Notes: generated by a model not told the origin, from the letters alone. A stretch of DNA of 64,000 nucleotides from a virus (IMGVR_UViG_3300007512_000021:16643-80642), one strand, 5' to 3'; counted from the stretch's first letter, positions 10,895 to 21,182 are shown. Translations and numbers: made by a program.

Positions 10895-13800
10895 TTAATC
10901 CCCCACCGTCATGAGCATGTCTTTGGTTCGGTAAACTGCCGCACAAGTTTGGGTGTCCGACTCACTAAAGCGAACAGTGTTGTCGTCGTCGCACTCACCA
11001 AAGCGGCAAAAAACGATCATCAACAACTCTCCTTTTCGGAACAAACGGCAGTCTTGTAGCGACCTTGCCAAGACGGGGTAAAAAACTTTGTGCCTCACAA
11101 CCCCTGAATGGCTCTGTGAGAGCACGGTGGGGCGATAAGAAGCATCATCTGCAAAGGGATAGACGGCTCGGAACTCTTGATCCGCAAAGGGCGGATGTTC
11201 CAAGCTACCCAAGCTCAAGGGGGTAGTCTTATCCATTGGTACAAAAGGGTGTAGGGCTAATAGGCCCGTTGTGGCATCGAAATCATCAACCGAGGAGACC
11301 GTTGAGGCACAGAAATGCCACTCGTGGGGGTGAGAATCACCCAATTCATCGCTGGTCACGGTTGGGATCTGATCTAAAGGAGCCACATAAGGGAACCCAA
11401 GTTCCAGTGACCCCATACCAATCTGACCCGTCCAAACCTCATTAGAAATCGCCATAACCTCTACTTCGAGGTTGGTCGGTAAGGGGCCAGCACCCCCCGC
11501 TTCAAGGTGGAAATCGCCCTCTTTTACACCACAAGTTTGAGGCGCATTGGTTCGATAGTAGATGCTGACTTGATAACCATTGTCCCCATCCCCCCAGTTT
11601 GAAATGGGGTCTTGGGAGTAATAAGTCACTTCACAAAGGGTCTGCTCGCCTACCAGCGCATCTCCCGACTTTAGTCGAACGATGCGGGAAGATGACCCAA
11701 ACTCGGTTCCAGGGTCGCCCACACCGCCCACATGGGCCTCATAAACATCGTTGGTAATGGTGTCTTCAATCTCAACCACATAGTTCTTGTCTCCCCATAA
11801 TCTTCGGGGGGTCCGAACCATCTGACGAGTGTTAGATACAAGCGTGTCTTTAATGGGATCAAACGGCTCCGCTCCGGGGGCGCAATCCTCACCACAGTTT
11901 ACAACCATCTCAACGGCAACCTCTCGGAAGCCTTCTCGGAACCTTGGAGCTAATGGCTTTTCCATCTCCAAAGGTTGTGTGGCTGGATTTGGGTTGTTCT
12001 CAATCAACTCTCCATACGGGTAAACCGTTTCGGATGTTGGGTTCACAAGACGGTCGGGAGTCTCGGTTAGGCCCACACCAAGCGGGTAACTGATCTCAAC
12101 CTCTAAAAAGATTCGCCGTGGAGAACCGTTGTCCCCCACTACCCCATCCCCAACAATCGGGTATTCGGCAACATCAAGGCCCCCCGTTGCTTGAGAATGG
12201 TTAGCGTCTAAAGACACTGTTACATGGTGGCTCCCAACGCCCGTGACCGTAGCGACTTGGGTAGATTGATCGATGGCTGTCTTGTAGTTTCCATCATCAT
12301 GCCAAATGCCTAAAACATCGGTGATTTCTGTGCCGGGGGGCATAGCGTCTGCCACAGTTTTGACATAGCCGTGCATCGTGGGGTCGGGTGACCAGTTTTC
12401 CAAAGTGGTCGCATCCAACTCTGTTAGGTCAAGATGAAGCTCATCGCCTTCATACCACTTTGTAGTTCCAACCATTTTGGTGACATATTTACCCGCATTT
12501 ACGGCTACATCATCGTCAGTAAAGAACTCTACAACCATCCGTTCAACGACAGGTTGTGTCCCAAACCTCCGTGCAACATGGTCAAATTCTCGGATGAACT
12601 CACCAAACTCGGTGTCGCCAGAGTATAGGTTTGCCCCGGCACTATCCCAATCCCGACCGATCTCGTTGCATACAAGGTATTGGGTCGAAACATCGCCTGA
12701 CTCCCCACCTAAAGTGTTTCGGGAGGTGGCATCGATAGCCCAAGTGAAGAACTGGCCGTCAAGTAAGTGTTGGATCTGTCTGCGAAGTTCGGCGGATAAG
12801 TCTGCTCCCGTAGGGAGACTGTGCTTGCGAAGATCAAGGATGTCCCAATCTTCAATCACATCACAGAAGGCACCGTCTGGACGATCTGAATGTCCAGCGG
12901 GGATGCTGCCCATAATCGCATTTCCACCACCGCCACCACCGCCATAAACTAAACCAGCGTGGTTCCAAGGCAGTGCGCCGTTTGTGTTGTTCAAGGGGTC
13001 AAACCCTGTGCCAGAACCCTCTCCTCCCGACTCACCTATGTAAGCGTTGCTGCGACGAAATACGAAACAGATTGGAATTGCATATACGAAACCGTCTACG
13101 GCTCCGAGGTCAAGAGCGGATTGTTCAGAGCCATCGCCCGCAATCCATAGCCCACTATCTTTACGTTGGTATGCAAGAGCACTGGAAGGAGTAGGCCCAA
13201 CAGGGTCTACACTCTCACCGTCTGCTCGAAGGAAGCGGTAGTTGCTTACAGGGGCCGCCATAGCCCCCTGTGCCAGTACATCGGGTCCACTGAACCCGTC
13301 ACACTCAGTCTTATGGTTGACCGCCTCTGTGGAGCCTGTGGCTCGAATGCGGTATTGAACTTGAACTCGTTGGGTGGACTCTGCTGCAACCGCAAGGTCT
13401 CGAATATCATCGTCCAAGTGGACGGCTTCGGGAGACTGTGTGTTTCCGTGGCGGTAGAGCGTGTCCTGTGAAGGTTTGTTTGGAGTATCCATACCGCCCG
13501 AAAGCTGACATTTTCCAGCTACGGGAGGGGTGTGTGGTGTGATGGCGGCTGCGTTGACGGTGGTGAACTCGTAATAACAATCGTTACCCAAATCACCTGT
13601 GACAGTGGAACGGAGATAAACGATGTCGGCTGTACCTGAGGCGTTGAACCCTACGATGGGATCAATGGCATCTCGAAGGCTCGCCGCAACTTGATTGACG
13701 TTCCAGGCTCCGCCCATTCCGTCATCTAACTGAAAATCAACCCCCGCTTCGAGGGTGGTAGAAGCTCCAACACTATCGGTGAGAGTGATTGTGTCACCGT

Positions 13801-14326
13801 TCACAAGATTGTGGTTGCCGTCCACATCTATCGCATTGATCTGAATCCAACCTTGAGCACTTGGGCTGGAAGTCACTTGTGCTAACCAAACCTCCAAGAA
13901 AACGAAGTCTGTTCGTTTTACATCAGGGGGGGTGCCGCCAGGAACCGAAGCAGCTTCAAGTTGGATGCGGTTAAGGCTCTTTTCGATATCCGTGTACTCA
14001 ACCACAACAGGACGGCCAGCAACATTGGCGACCATCTTTTTCAAGGCAAAACAATCTTCCTTAAAGTCCTCATCTCCGGGCTTTAGAAAAAGGTAGTCCT
14101 CAAAAGAGTCATATGCGGTTTGTAAGCGTACAAAGCCTGAAGGGTGATGGACACTACGAAAGAGTCGTTCAGCGTAGGCTAAAACATCTGGGGAGAGGTT
14201 TAGCTCGCTATCCAGTACAGGTTTACCCGACTGGTACACAAGCGAATCGAAAGAGCGTTCACCCGGCGGCAAATCTCTTGATACGCTGGTTCCTGTCTGA
14301 GTAAATCTTTTATTGTGAATCGCCAT
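10895..14326 (-). CDS. Large appendage/baseplate-attached structural protein, 1143 residues
   Basis: ATG at 14326 with a G-rich site (TAGGGG) upstream, TAA stop. The N-terminus (FDSLVYQSGKPVLDSELNLS) has the form of phage proteins that begin with a Q-x-G-x-P-V-L-D-x-E-L-N element, followed by RTDFVFLEVWLAQV. Residues about 160-280 resemble an inserted beta domain of the kind repeated in tail fibres (NLVNGDTITLTDSVGASTTL). A seven-glycine run lies near residue 465. The rest is beta-rich with many Asp and Gly. Tightly coupled to the next gene (TAAGATG). Probably a fibre or fibre-anchor protein. Confidence 0.55.
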   Translation of the reverse strand: MAIHNKRFTQTGTSVSRDLPPGERSFDSLVYQSGKPVLDSELNLSPDVLAYAERLFRSVHHPSGFVRLQTAYDSFEDYLFLKPGDEDFKEDCFALKKMVANVAGRPVVVEYTDIEKSLNRIQLEAASVPGGTPPDVKRTDFVFLEVWLAQVTSSPSAQGWIQINAIDVDGNHNLVNGDTITLTDSVGASTTLEAGVDFQLDDGMGGAWNVNQVAASLRDAIDPIVGFNASGTADIVYLRSTVTGDLGNDCYYEFTTVNAAAITPHTPPVAGKCQLSGGMDTPNKPSQDTLYRHGNTQSPEAVHLDDDIRDLAVAAESTQRVQVQYRIRATGSTEAVNHKTECDGFSGPDVLAQGAMAAPVSNYRFLRADGESVDPVGPTPSSALAYQRKDSGLWIAGDGSEQSALDLGAVDGFVYAIPICFVFRRSNAYIGESGGEGSGTGFDPLNNTNGALPWNHAGLVYGGGGGGGNAIMGSIPAGHSDRPDGAFCDVIEDWDILDLRKHSLPTGADLSAELRRQIQHLLDGQFFTWAIDATSRNTLGGESGDVSTQYLVCNEIGRDWDSAGANLYSGDTEFGEFIREFDHVARRFGTQPVVERMVVEFFTDDDVAVNAGKYVTKMVGTTKWYEGDELHLDLTELDATTLENWSPDPTMHGYVKTVADAMPPGTEITDVLGIWHDDGNYKTAIDQSTQVATVTGVGSHHVTVSLDANHSQATGGLDVAEYPIVGDGVVGDNGSPRRIFLEVEISYPLGVGLTETPDRLVNPTSETVYPYGELIENNPNPATQPLEMEKPLAPRFREGFREVAVEMVVNCGEDCAPGAEPFDPIKDTLVSNTRQMVRTPRRLWGDKNYVVEIEDTITNDVYEAHVGGVGDPGTEFGSSSRIVRLKSGDALVGEQTLCEVTYYSQDPISNWGDGDNGYQVSIYYRTNAPQTCGVKEGDFHLEAGGAGPLPTNLEVEVMAISNEVWTGQIGMGSLELGFPYVAPLDQIPTVTSDELGDSHPHEWHFCASTVSSVDDFDATTGLLALHPFVPMDKTTPLSLGSLEHPPFADQEFRAVYPFADDASYRPTVLSQSHSGVVRHKVFYPVLARSLQDCRLFRKGELLMIVFCRFGECDDDNTVRFSESDTQTCAAVYRTKDMLMTVGD

Positions 14327-14340
14327 TCTCTGCCCCTACC

Positions 14341-14988
14341 TCAGAAGGTCAATCGCCACGTTATGGTCAAGATGGCCGTTGAAGGCTTCGAGATCACAGG
14401 GAAGGTCAGATAGTTGACTAAAATATCCTTTTCCGTGAGGTCCACCGTTGGGTCATAATGAGGCCAATCAGCGTTTACGGGGTTTTTGATGGATGGGTCA
14501 CTGGAAAACGGGGATATTAGCCCCATCTCGTTCAGTGGCCCTACCGCCTCCGCCTCTCCATAAGAAGTCGTAAAATCGACTACATTGGTTGGTACGGCAC
14601 TCACACCGCCTTCCGTGTCCCTGTAAATCACGGAAGCAAACTGCTTTCGCCCGAAATCTAACTCTGAATTTAACTTACGCTGGTTGATGTGTGGGGCATC
14701 GGGGTTCAACAAAGACCCTCTCGCACCTGATCCCACAGTCAACATATGAAGGCCACGAGCAACGCCGCCGAAGTTTTGAAACAACATGGCGGCAAGTACG
14801 CCACCATCCTTTGTGATTACATTGTCACGTTCCCAAGAAACAAGGATCTCGCCCGTGAGAGCGTCCTTCATCTCCAAGATGAAGGTTCCCTTCCCGATTG
14901 GAAAGTGGTCGGCGTGTTTTACGCTGGCTCCCAGTTTCATAGCTTGCCTCATCCGTTTCACATTTTCCCGATGTAGGGCCGAACTCAT
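14341..14988 (-). CDS. Small conserved-looking virion protein, 215 residues
   Basis: ATG at 14988 behind AAGGAG, TGA stop. The sequence starts with a basic helix, then a beta-rich body with SWERDNVITKDGGVLAAMLF, MLTVGSGARG and a C-terminal NYLTFPVISKPSTAILTITW. This layout is familiar to me from medium-sized structural proteins found beside tail-fibre genes in large phages, but I cannot name a function. It lies between two large appendage genes, so it could be a connector or collar for one of them. Confidence 0.55.
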   Translation of the reverse strand: MSSALHRENVKRMRQAMKLGASVKHADHFPIGKGTFILEMKDALTGEILVSWERDNVITKDGGVLAAMLFQNFGGVARGLHMLTVGSGARGSLLNPDAPHINQRKLNSELDFGRKQFASVIYRDTEGGVSAVPTNVVDFTTSYGEAEAVGPLNEMGLISPFSSDPSIKNPVNADWPHYDPTVDLTEKDILVNYLTFPVISKPSTAILTITWRLTF

Positions 14989-15026
14989 TTGTCTAACTCC
15001 TTCGGGGTCTCTCTCTCCGTGTATTC

Positions 15027-15031
15027 AATAG
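15027..15031 (-). promoter_or_regulatory. CTATT variant of the gap motif
   Basis: CTATT (context CGACCTATTGAATAC), 38 nt before the ATG at 14988, in a 75-nt gap. A CTATC lies 15 nt further upstream. Both differ from CTATA in the last base. Confidence 0.25.
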
Positions 15032-15063
15032 GTCGATTACCGATAGAACGGCCTGTTGTTGAA

Positions 15064-18000
15064 TCAATCTTCCCAAACGCCACTCCCTTCATTGAAAGAC
15101 CTCCTTATATGAGAGGGTTCGGGCAAGGATGCCCCACCGAATAGGACCATTCCAGACGGAAGAGAACCCCCATTCAACATTGATATAGGGGCTAAAGCCT
15201 CAATACCGCCCCACGGACCTAATCTCGAAAACCCTGCGCCAACCAGCATTTCATACTCAAGGCTGGAAATAATTGGTTGAGGGAAACTTTCTTCCGAAAA
15301 AGGTGGTGGAGATCCCGTCCCCGCATCCGTTCTTAGATCCCAAAAAGTACGAACACTTACTAAACTGGGTTTGCCTGTAGGTCGAGAGGGTGCTGACGGC
15401 CATGTTACGGCTCCTTGCACCTCTCCCCCACCTAAAGTTCCTGACAGTGCGTCACCGCCCCCACCTAAAGTGAGGAAAGCTCCGGGAGCACCACCCCCTT
15501 GCTCAAAGGGGTATGCGGGAGGTGGAGCCGCAACCTCCACGAACATACGACCCTGAAGGTCGATTTCAGCCAAACCTTTAGCGGGGGCAATCCCGTCATC
15601 CAATGTCGAGATCAGCCCTGTTTCGTTCCCGTCCTCAACCTGAAAGAAATCTACGGAGGAGTATGCTGACTCATGGGAAAATTCTACGAGAGTAGTTGGG
15701 TCTTGTGATGCAAAATCAGGATCTTCGGAGATCAAGTCGATGATCTCATCTTCTCTTGGGGCCTCCCCCGCAAGCGCCCTCTGGAGCTTCCCAAGCTGCG
15801 TTAGCAGATAAGGGGGCGTTCCTTCGTTGAGCTTTGTGATCCCATCCTTGAGAGGCTGGTTCAACAAATAGGTTTTCGTAATCGGCCTTCCAGGGGAAAA
15901 CGCCACCTCTGCTGTGGATTGGTTAGGAAATTCAAGGTCTTGGATAGTAATAGTTTGAGCCGTCTGATCAAAAGTCCAACTGCTGTTAGCAAGCTGATCC
16001 CCGTTCACGGCGACATGAAAAATCCGTTTCGCTCGGATATTGGCATCCCGAAGACGCAAAGTGTCTTTTCGGACCTTTACTCGAACATTCTCAACTGTGA
16101 TATCTCCCGTGTACTCACCACTACTAAGGACATTCCAACGGTTAAGGATGGCCATTCGAGGAGGAACTCGGTCTTCATTCTCTTGGATGTACACTCGGTA
16201 ACGAAAGTTGTCCCAAACAGAAGTCGCTAACGAACCAGAATTCTGCATCCCAAAGTGAATGGTGGAAATAGAGGTTCGTAAAATAGGAAGATGCTCCCAC
16301 TCCACTGTGGCCCACGCTCCCGTGGGGTCATGTCGGCTTGTTCGCCCATCTCCCACATAGCCATCTGGTGGAGGCAGGTCGGGTCGCATCAAGGAGGCCC
16401 CCCAACCAGGATCAATCACCACCATCGTAGTGATTTCTTCATCCCACCCCATCTCAACAACATGGCCGTCTGAATCACGGGGCGTTTCCCAACTGCTCAA
16501 AAGTTCAGGGTCGCCACCCTTCCAGATACCAAGTGTGCGTTTCAAGTCGGGCGGGGGAAGCTCTCGGACATGGAATGAATAAAGATCCAAGTTCCATTCG
16601 GGTGCTCCGAACCCAACTAAATACGCTCGAACATTCGTGGAGGAAGGGTCGAAGTCAGCAAGGTTAGCTTGAGCAACCTCAACCCCATCTACATAGAGAA
16701 TCGCTTTCGGAACGAATGCTTGTGTGTCCACCACAACTTTGTAGTGGTGCTCTTGGCCGTCTAACCAATCAAACATGGCAAAAGCCAGATAGTTGACCCC
16801 ATCCGAAGTTAGGATCAGCTTTCCGTTGGCAAACAGCAGGGCAACGCTTCGATCCCCCACATCCATACCGAGTACGATGCCCGCATCATCAAGATCATTG
16901 AAGGTGGCGTAATTGAACTTCAGCCGTGCTTCCAGCACACGAGCAGAAGTTACCCCCTCATATGGAAGTTCATTGACGAAAGAGCCTAAAACCCGTTCTG
17001 CTTTGGATAGGTTGATGCTGAGTCCTTCAAAAAGATACTCAAACTCCCCTTGTTCTTGCCATCCCTGATCTTCAAGAGATTGCCCGCCAATCAAAGATGC
17101 GGAAGCGGCGATAAACATCTCAGGTTCAGCATCGGGTTCAATACTTGACCACAGGACGCTTTCTCCTGGCTCATACTCACCCCGATAAGGAATTGTACAA
17201 ACCATCACATCATGGTTTGGGCCAGTGATTCGGATGCCTGCGTCACCCCAAGAAGTCGGGCTTTCTACTTTGAATACAGAGGATACCTCCACGCCCGCCA
17301 TCTCCGGGATCAAGGCATCCAACTTCTCAAACCCTGTCTTCTGTGGTCCGCCAATCGCCTGGAGACTCAGCCGATCATCTATCAAAGGCTCGGCCAGCCC
17401 ATAGGCGGAAGTTGCTCTCCAAAGCGTTTGTTCCGTAGGAAGCTCGTGGAGCGTTAACGCTTCCAAGTGTCCAATAGAAGTAATGTTGTAGTCGTCTGGT
17501 ACGGTTAGATAGCGAACGAAATCCCAACGGGAGTTCCCACCCGCAACCAGATTTCCGAAGAGTATCTCTCCCCGCCCATCCTGATCTGTCAAATCTAAGG
17601 GGGTAGTGCCTGCGCTGTACAGCACATGAGCATTGATGGAAGGAATGTCTACGGTGGCACTAAAAGATACGGCTCCCGTAAAAGCGACCCCAATAGGCTC
17701 GTTGTCTGCTCGGCCTACCAAATGAAAGTTGAATCGAGTCTCTTGCCACGGGATTTCAAAATAGACTTCAGCGAACCCGCCTCCCCATAACTTTACATCA
17801 GCGGGGAAATCTGGGGTAACGGACAACCAGTAGTTGCCAGTGGAGAGTTTTTCAATTGCCGTGACGGTGTAGTGACCTGTTTGACTTCCATCGGGGACAA
17901 CAACTCGAAGCCCCACATAGAAGAGTTCGGGGAGATCGGCGGCTTGGATCTCCATGCGCCCACCACTTAGGAAGGTCGCTGTTGCCGTACACACAGGTTG

Positions 18001-20085
18001 CCAAGACTCTGCTTGGTCAATCTGATCCCCAACCAGCATGGCGATATAGGACACATCATCAATCTGAACCCCCGCCAAAAGACGGAGATCCTTCGTGTCG
18101 TGGAAAGCGATTGCAGGACCAAGCGTAAGTCGGTTGTTGACCGTTGTGGTCGCCACCGACTCAACTCGGCCAACCAAAGTAAATGCCGCCCCTACGGGGT
18201 TTGACTCGACCTTTTTGTACACGCCCGCAGCGAGATCGGAGGTCAGATCGGCATATCCGTCACTGGCATCTAATTGAAGAGTGGCGTTGCCTCGAACTTC
18301 CCACCCTTGTTCGAGAGTGCCCTCGAACTTCCCACTTTGGGAATACTGAGCGTAGCTTTTCCTCGTTCGGTTGCCGTAAGGGTCGGCATTGAGAACCAAC
18401 GCTGTCGGGCTGTTCAGGCTCGCCGTGTAGGTGTTATCGAACCCGATATGCCGATGAGAAACCCACTTAGGGCGCACTCGTGGTGGCTGTAATAGAGTAA
18501 GAGCAATCGGGAACCGCTCTCCTTCTTTAGAGCCGCCACCGAGGTTTTCTATCGCCAGCGTAGAACTTTGGACTTCGGGGTTCCGTCGATGATCCCACTT
18601 GTTCAAAACCAGACCGGGGTGGTTCAACGAACGGAAAGACATTTGTGGTGTCTCGAACCAGAAGTAATCTGCCTCTACGACAATCTCCCCAACATTCATT
18701 TTCGGTACTGGCGTTTCGAGATAAATGAAGCCCAAATATGGGTTCACATCTACAACCCCAACCTCAACACCATTAACTCGAACGGCCACGTCATTGATAC
18801 CTGCGGGAGTAGCATCCCCCCACCCTTTCGTAAGAGGGCCACGGTCAACGATAATCTTGTTTTTGACTTGATCCAAAAGACCGAAAAAGGTCGCCTTCGC
18901 CTCATGAACAAAGTTCCCGTCTTCCGAATACATTGTGTCGGAAGCCGTTAGAGACACATCCGATACAGAGATGGAGCCGCTTGTTTCGAGTTGGACTCCT
19001 GAAGCCCAAGAAGCGGGGGCTACCATATCCTCTACGGCGGCACTAAAGACGGGGTTGCCATCCAACAGGACCGCCACATGCCCTGTGAGAGAGTTTCGTA
19101 AGACTGTGACCTGTTCTACCGCTGTCCAATCGTAGGAGAAGACGTGATCGATTTCTGGCAAACTCTCGACCCGAACTCGCTTGGTCAGCCCATCTGTTTC
19201 CAGAGCCACTGAGAGCGTCCTATGGGCATCGCTGACACGGACAGCTAAAGAAGGTGCGTCCAGATCGGCAAACTTCACATCTGCTCGGAAAGCACTGTTC
19301 TCCCCCAACTGACCAACTGCTTCGGGATCAATGTAGAAAGACCACCCATAGGAATCGCCTTCGTTTGCTTCCATCAGGAAATGACTTCCCTCAAAGAGGG
19401 TGCTCATGCCCGATCCGAACTCGTCGGCAAAGTCAGGGAGGTCGTTTGGTCGGTATTGAATCGCCCGTGAGGGGCCTACTGTGAGTTCATAGGTGGCTTC
19501 GGTAAGCCCTCGGCAAAAGAGCTTGGTTTTCTTGCTCTTGTGTCCGACCCCTATCACTAAGGGTGTGACGGGGTACTCCGTAGAGATCACATAATGGTCA
19601 AGGTTGTCTTTGCCTTCCGCTAAAGGCTGATCAAATAAAACCGCAAGCTGGTTTCCCGGCTGCGGCTTTATTTTAATATCGAGTTCGTTCCCATGAGCTA
19701 AAAACAGACCTGAACTGGAACCCGCTCCGAGAGGGTAAGAGGGGTTGTTCTCTAAATCGTAAAAGCTCTTGCAAGTTAGGGTGTAGGGGCTGCCAAGCGT
19801 GGTTCCGCTATGCTTAATCTGTACGGTTTTCGGGTGATTGCCCTTTGGCCGAATCCCCTGAATAGTGGGGATTCGTCCGAAGTTGGATGTGATCTCCCAA
19901 TTATCGGGGTCTAAAAAGGCTTTAGTGACCAGAACTGGCTCACTAAACGTGACTTCTAAGATCCGACCTGTCAGAGAAACGACAGAGACGACTTCGGGCC
20001 TCCCTGTGTCCAGAGACCCGTAGGGGTCGGAGCCATATGGCCCCGTTCCATATCCCTTACCATTCTTATGCGGATCACTACTCAT
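15064..20085 (-). CDS. Large appendage protein with Ig- and lectin-like segments
   Basis: 1673 residues, ATG at 20085 with AGAGG 7 nt upstream, TGA stop. Residues about 30-100 resemble a bacterial Ig-like fold (SbsA type): VVSVVSLTGRILEVTFSEPV. Several later segments read as concanavalin/LamG-type beta-sandwiches. Examples lie near residues 230-390 (FRADVKFADLDAPSLAVRVS, GHVAVLLDGNPVFSAAV) and 1020-1180 (ARLKFNYATFNDLDDAGIVL, YKVVVDTQAFVPKAILYVDG). Such folds usually bind glycans. The last ~300 residues are Gly- and Pro-rich. Acidic, with few cysteines. Best read as a host-recognition appendage; domains are by eye and need profile confirmation. Confidence 0.55.
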   Translation of the reverse strand: MSSDPHKNGKGYGTGPYGSDPYGSLDTGRPEVVSVVSLTGRILEVTFSEPVLVTKAFLDPDNWEITSNFGRIPTIQGIRPKGNHPKTVQIKHSGTTLGSPYTLTCKSFYDLENNPSYPLGAGSSSGLFLAHGNELDIKIKPQPGNQLAVLFDQPLAEGKDNLDHYVISTEYPVTPLVIGVGHKSKKTKLFCRGLTEATYELTVGPSRAIQYRPNDLPDFADEFGSGMSTLFEGSHFLMEANEGDSYGWSFYIDPEAVGQLGENSAFRADVKFADLDAPSLAVRVSDAHRTLSVALETDGLTKRVRVESLPEIDHVFSYDWTAVEQVTVLRNSLTGHVAVLLDGNPVFSAAVEDMVAPASWASGVQLETSGSISVSDVSLTASDTMYSEDGNFVHEAKATFFGLLDQVKNKIIVDRGPLTKGWGDATPAGINDVAVRVNGVEVGVVDVNPYLGFIYLETPVPKMNVGEIVVEADYFWFETPQMSFRSLNHPGLVLNKWDHRRNPEVQSSTLAIENLGGGSKEGERFPIALTLLQPPRVRPKWVSHRHIGFDNTYTASLNSPTALVLNADPYGNRTRKSYAQYSQSGKFEGTLEQGWEVRGNATLQLDASDGYADLTSDLAAGVYKKVESNPVGAAFTLVGRVESVATTTVNNRLTLGPAIAFHDTKDLRLLAGVQIDDVSYIAMLVGDQIDQAESWQPVCTATATFLSGGRMEIQAADLPELFYVGLRVVVPDGSQTGHYTVTAIEKLSTGNYWLSVTPDFPADVKLWGGGFAEVYFEIPWQETRFNFHLVGRADNEPIGVAFTGAVSFSATVDIPSINAHVLYSAGTTPLDLTDQDGRGEILFGNLVAGGNSRWDFVRYLTVPDDYNITSIGHLEALTLHELPTEQTLWRATSAYGLAEPLIDDRLSLQAIGGPQKTGFEKLDALIPEMAGVEVSSVFKVESPTSWGDAGIRITGPNHDVMVCTIPYRGEYEPGESVLWSSIEPDAEPEMFIAASASLIGGQSLEDQGWQEQGEFEYLFEGLSINLSKAERVLGSFVNELPYEGVTSARVLEARLKFNYATFNDLDDAGIVLGMDVGDRSVALLFANGKLILTSDGVNYLAFAMFDWLDGQEHHYKVVVDTQAFVPKAILYVDGVEVAQANLADFDPSSTNVRAYLVGFGAPEWNLDLYSFHVRELPPPDLKRTLGIWKGGDPELLSSWETPRDSDGHVVEMGWDEEITTMVVIDPGWGASLMRPDLPPPDGYVGDGRTSRHDPTGAWATVEWEHLPILRTSISTIHFGMQNSGSLATSVWDNFRYRVYIQENEDRVPPRMAILNRWNVLSSGEYTGDITVENVRVKVRKDTLRLRDANIRAKRIFHVAVNGDQLANSSWTFDQTAQTITIQDLEFPNQSTAEVAFSPGRPITKTYLLNQPLKDGITKLNEGTPPYLLTQLGKLQRALAGEAPREDEIIDLISEDPDFASQDPTTLVEFSHESAYSSVDFFQVEDGNETGLISTLDDGIAPAKGLAEIDLQGRMFVEVAAPPPAYPFEQGGGAPGAFLTLGGGGDALSGTLGGGEVQGAVTWPSAPSRPTGKPSLVSVRTFWDLRTDAGTGSPPPFSEESFPQPIISSLEYEMLVGAGFSRLGPWGGIEALAPISMLNGGSLPSGMVLFGGASLPEPSHIRRSFNEGSGVWED

Positions 20086-20089
20086 ACAA

Positions 20090-20103
20090 AGCCTCTAAAG
20101 GCT
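20090..20103 (-). promoter_or_regulatory. Hairpin covering the ribosome binding site of the 1673-residue gene
   Basis: AGCCT and AGGCT pair around a TTAG loop in the leader; the AGAGG binding site overlaps the 3' arm. Five base pairs is weak, so a real effect on translation is uncertain. Confidence 0.25.
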
Positions 20104-20109
20104 GAGTAG

Positions 20110-20114
20110 AATAG
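20110..20114 (-). promoter_or_regulatory. CTATT variant of the gap motif
   Basis: CTATT (context GAGGCTATTCTAC), 24 nt before the ATG at 20085. It differs from CTATA in the last base but holds the same position in its gap. Confidence 0.25.
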
Positions 20115-20134
20115 CCTCACAACCGACTAACGGA

Positions 20135-21109
20135 TTATAGGATCACCCACTTTGAAGAACCGTCACCACCCTCATCAGGATCACTGAATGAGGTACAAAG
20201 CAAGTGGACCGTAGCGTTATCTGAAAGCTCTACGGGGTCAGCAGACCCGTTGATCTCACCGCCAGCAACCGTGACTTCAACCATTCGACCAGTTTCCAAG
20301 CCATCATCTACGATGAAACAATGTCGGCCTACGGTGACTTCACCGCCCAAGGTGAGTTCAACAGCGCAAACTTCCGAACCGTCCCCTGCGAGTGCCCAAG
20401 CTCCCATCAAGAACACAACCGTACCGTCCGACAAATCGATTGCTTTAGTAGTGCTGTCACATACTTCCGTTACGATTTCTTCTGGTGAACAAAGTGCGGC
20501 TTCGTGACCACCTTCTTCCACAGACGCTTGCATTGCGAAATGTGCGTCGGTAGCAGGCATGTAGTCTTCGTCTTCAGGTAATCCGTGCTCCGCTGATGCG
20601 GGGATGAAAGTTAGGACTTCACCGCCCGCCAGACTTGAAGGGTCGGCTTCAACATCGGTAAGACCGTCTAAGGCAACGGGGTCTCCACCTGCGGGGGCAT
20701 CTTGGGCTGACCAATCGCCAGCACCAGAACCGTCTCCACCTGCGGGATCCCAGACCCACTGAAGAATTTTGCCGTCAGCGGCTTCTTGGGCCGCAGCATC
20801 CAAATCCGCCATCGGATCTTGGAGTGGCATCCCTTGGTTGATGGCATACCAACCAGCCCCGTCCAGGCCGTCGTGGTCGTAGCTAAGGATCAAACCAGTA
20901 TCGGTAACATCTCCAAGAAGCGTGTAATGGGTGTCGGTGAGATTGATCATCTCCGAGACACCACCGCCGCCAGAGTCATCCGTGCCGGGTTGGAAAACAA
21001 TAATACCGTCGCCTATATCGACGGCTTTAAGAACTTGACCTTCAGTTGCCCCTTCGGGTTCAACGAGATCGAGGCGTTCTTGTAATGAACGAGTTAGAAA
21101 ATGTGACAT
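20135..21109 (-). CDS. Acidic fibre-like protein, 324 residues
   Basis: ATG at 21109 (MSHFLTRSLQERLD) follows AGAGGGG at 6 nt. A longer form from ATG 21151 adds 14 residues, but its binding site is one base from the start. The N-terminus has an LQERLDLVEPEGATEGQVLK segment, typical of short fibre heads or trimerisation stretches. The middle is acidic and Gly-rich, probably flexible. The C-terminal ~100 residues (about from KAIDLSDGTVVFL) end SSKWVIL and align in pattern with the C-terminus of the preceding beta-helix fibre: strand, F.I.D, ING, NA/RA.V, W.I at the end. Probably a short appendage using the same tip fold. Confidence 0.55.
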   Translation of the reverse strand: MSHFLTRSLQERLDLVEPEGATEGQVLKAVDIGDGIIVFQPGTDDSGGGGVSEMINLTDTHYTLLGDVTDTGLILSYDHDGLDGAGWYAINQGMPLQDPMADLDAAAQEAADGKILQWVWDPAGGDGSGAGDWSAQDAPAGGDPVALDGLTDVEADPSSLAGGEVLTFIPASAEHGLPEDEDYMPATDAHFAMQASVEEGGHEAALCSPEEIVTEVCDSTTKAIDLSDGTVVFLMGAWALAGDGSEVCAVELTLGGEVTVGRHCFIVDDGLETGRMVEVTVAGGEINGSADPVELSDNATVHLLCTSFSDPDEGGDGSSKWVIL

Positions 21110-21142
21110 TATTAGCCCCTCTGAGTATATGAAATTGGCATC

Positions 21143-21157
21143 AGGGGACATGCCCCT
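21143..21157 (-). other. Short inverted repeat in leader of 324-residue gene
   Basis: AGGGG, a 5-nt loop and CCCCT form a 5-bp GC-rich hairpin in the untranslated leader. It overlaps a first AGAGGGG copy; a second copy serves the ATG at 21109. No T-run follows, so it is not a terminator. It could mask the upstream copy of the binding site. Confidence 0.25.
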
Positions 21158-21177
21158 CTCATAGATAAGGGACCAAA

Positions 21178-21182
21178 TATAG
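21178..21182 (-). promoter_or_regulatory. CTATA motif, candidate late-promoter element
   Basis: CTATA (context AAGTTTCTATATTTGG) in the 93-nt AT-rich gap before the 324-residue gene. It lies 68 nt before the chosen ATG at 21109, or 26 nt before an alternative ATG at 21151. Confidence 0.35.
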
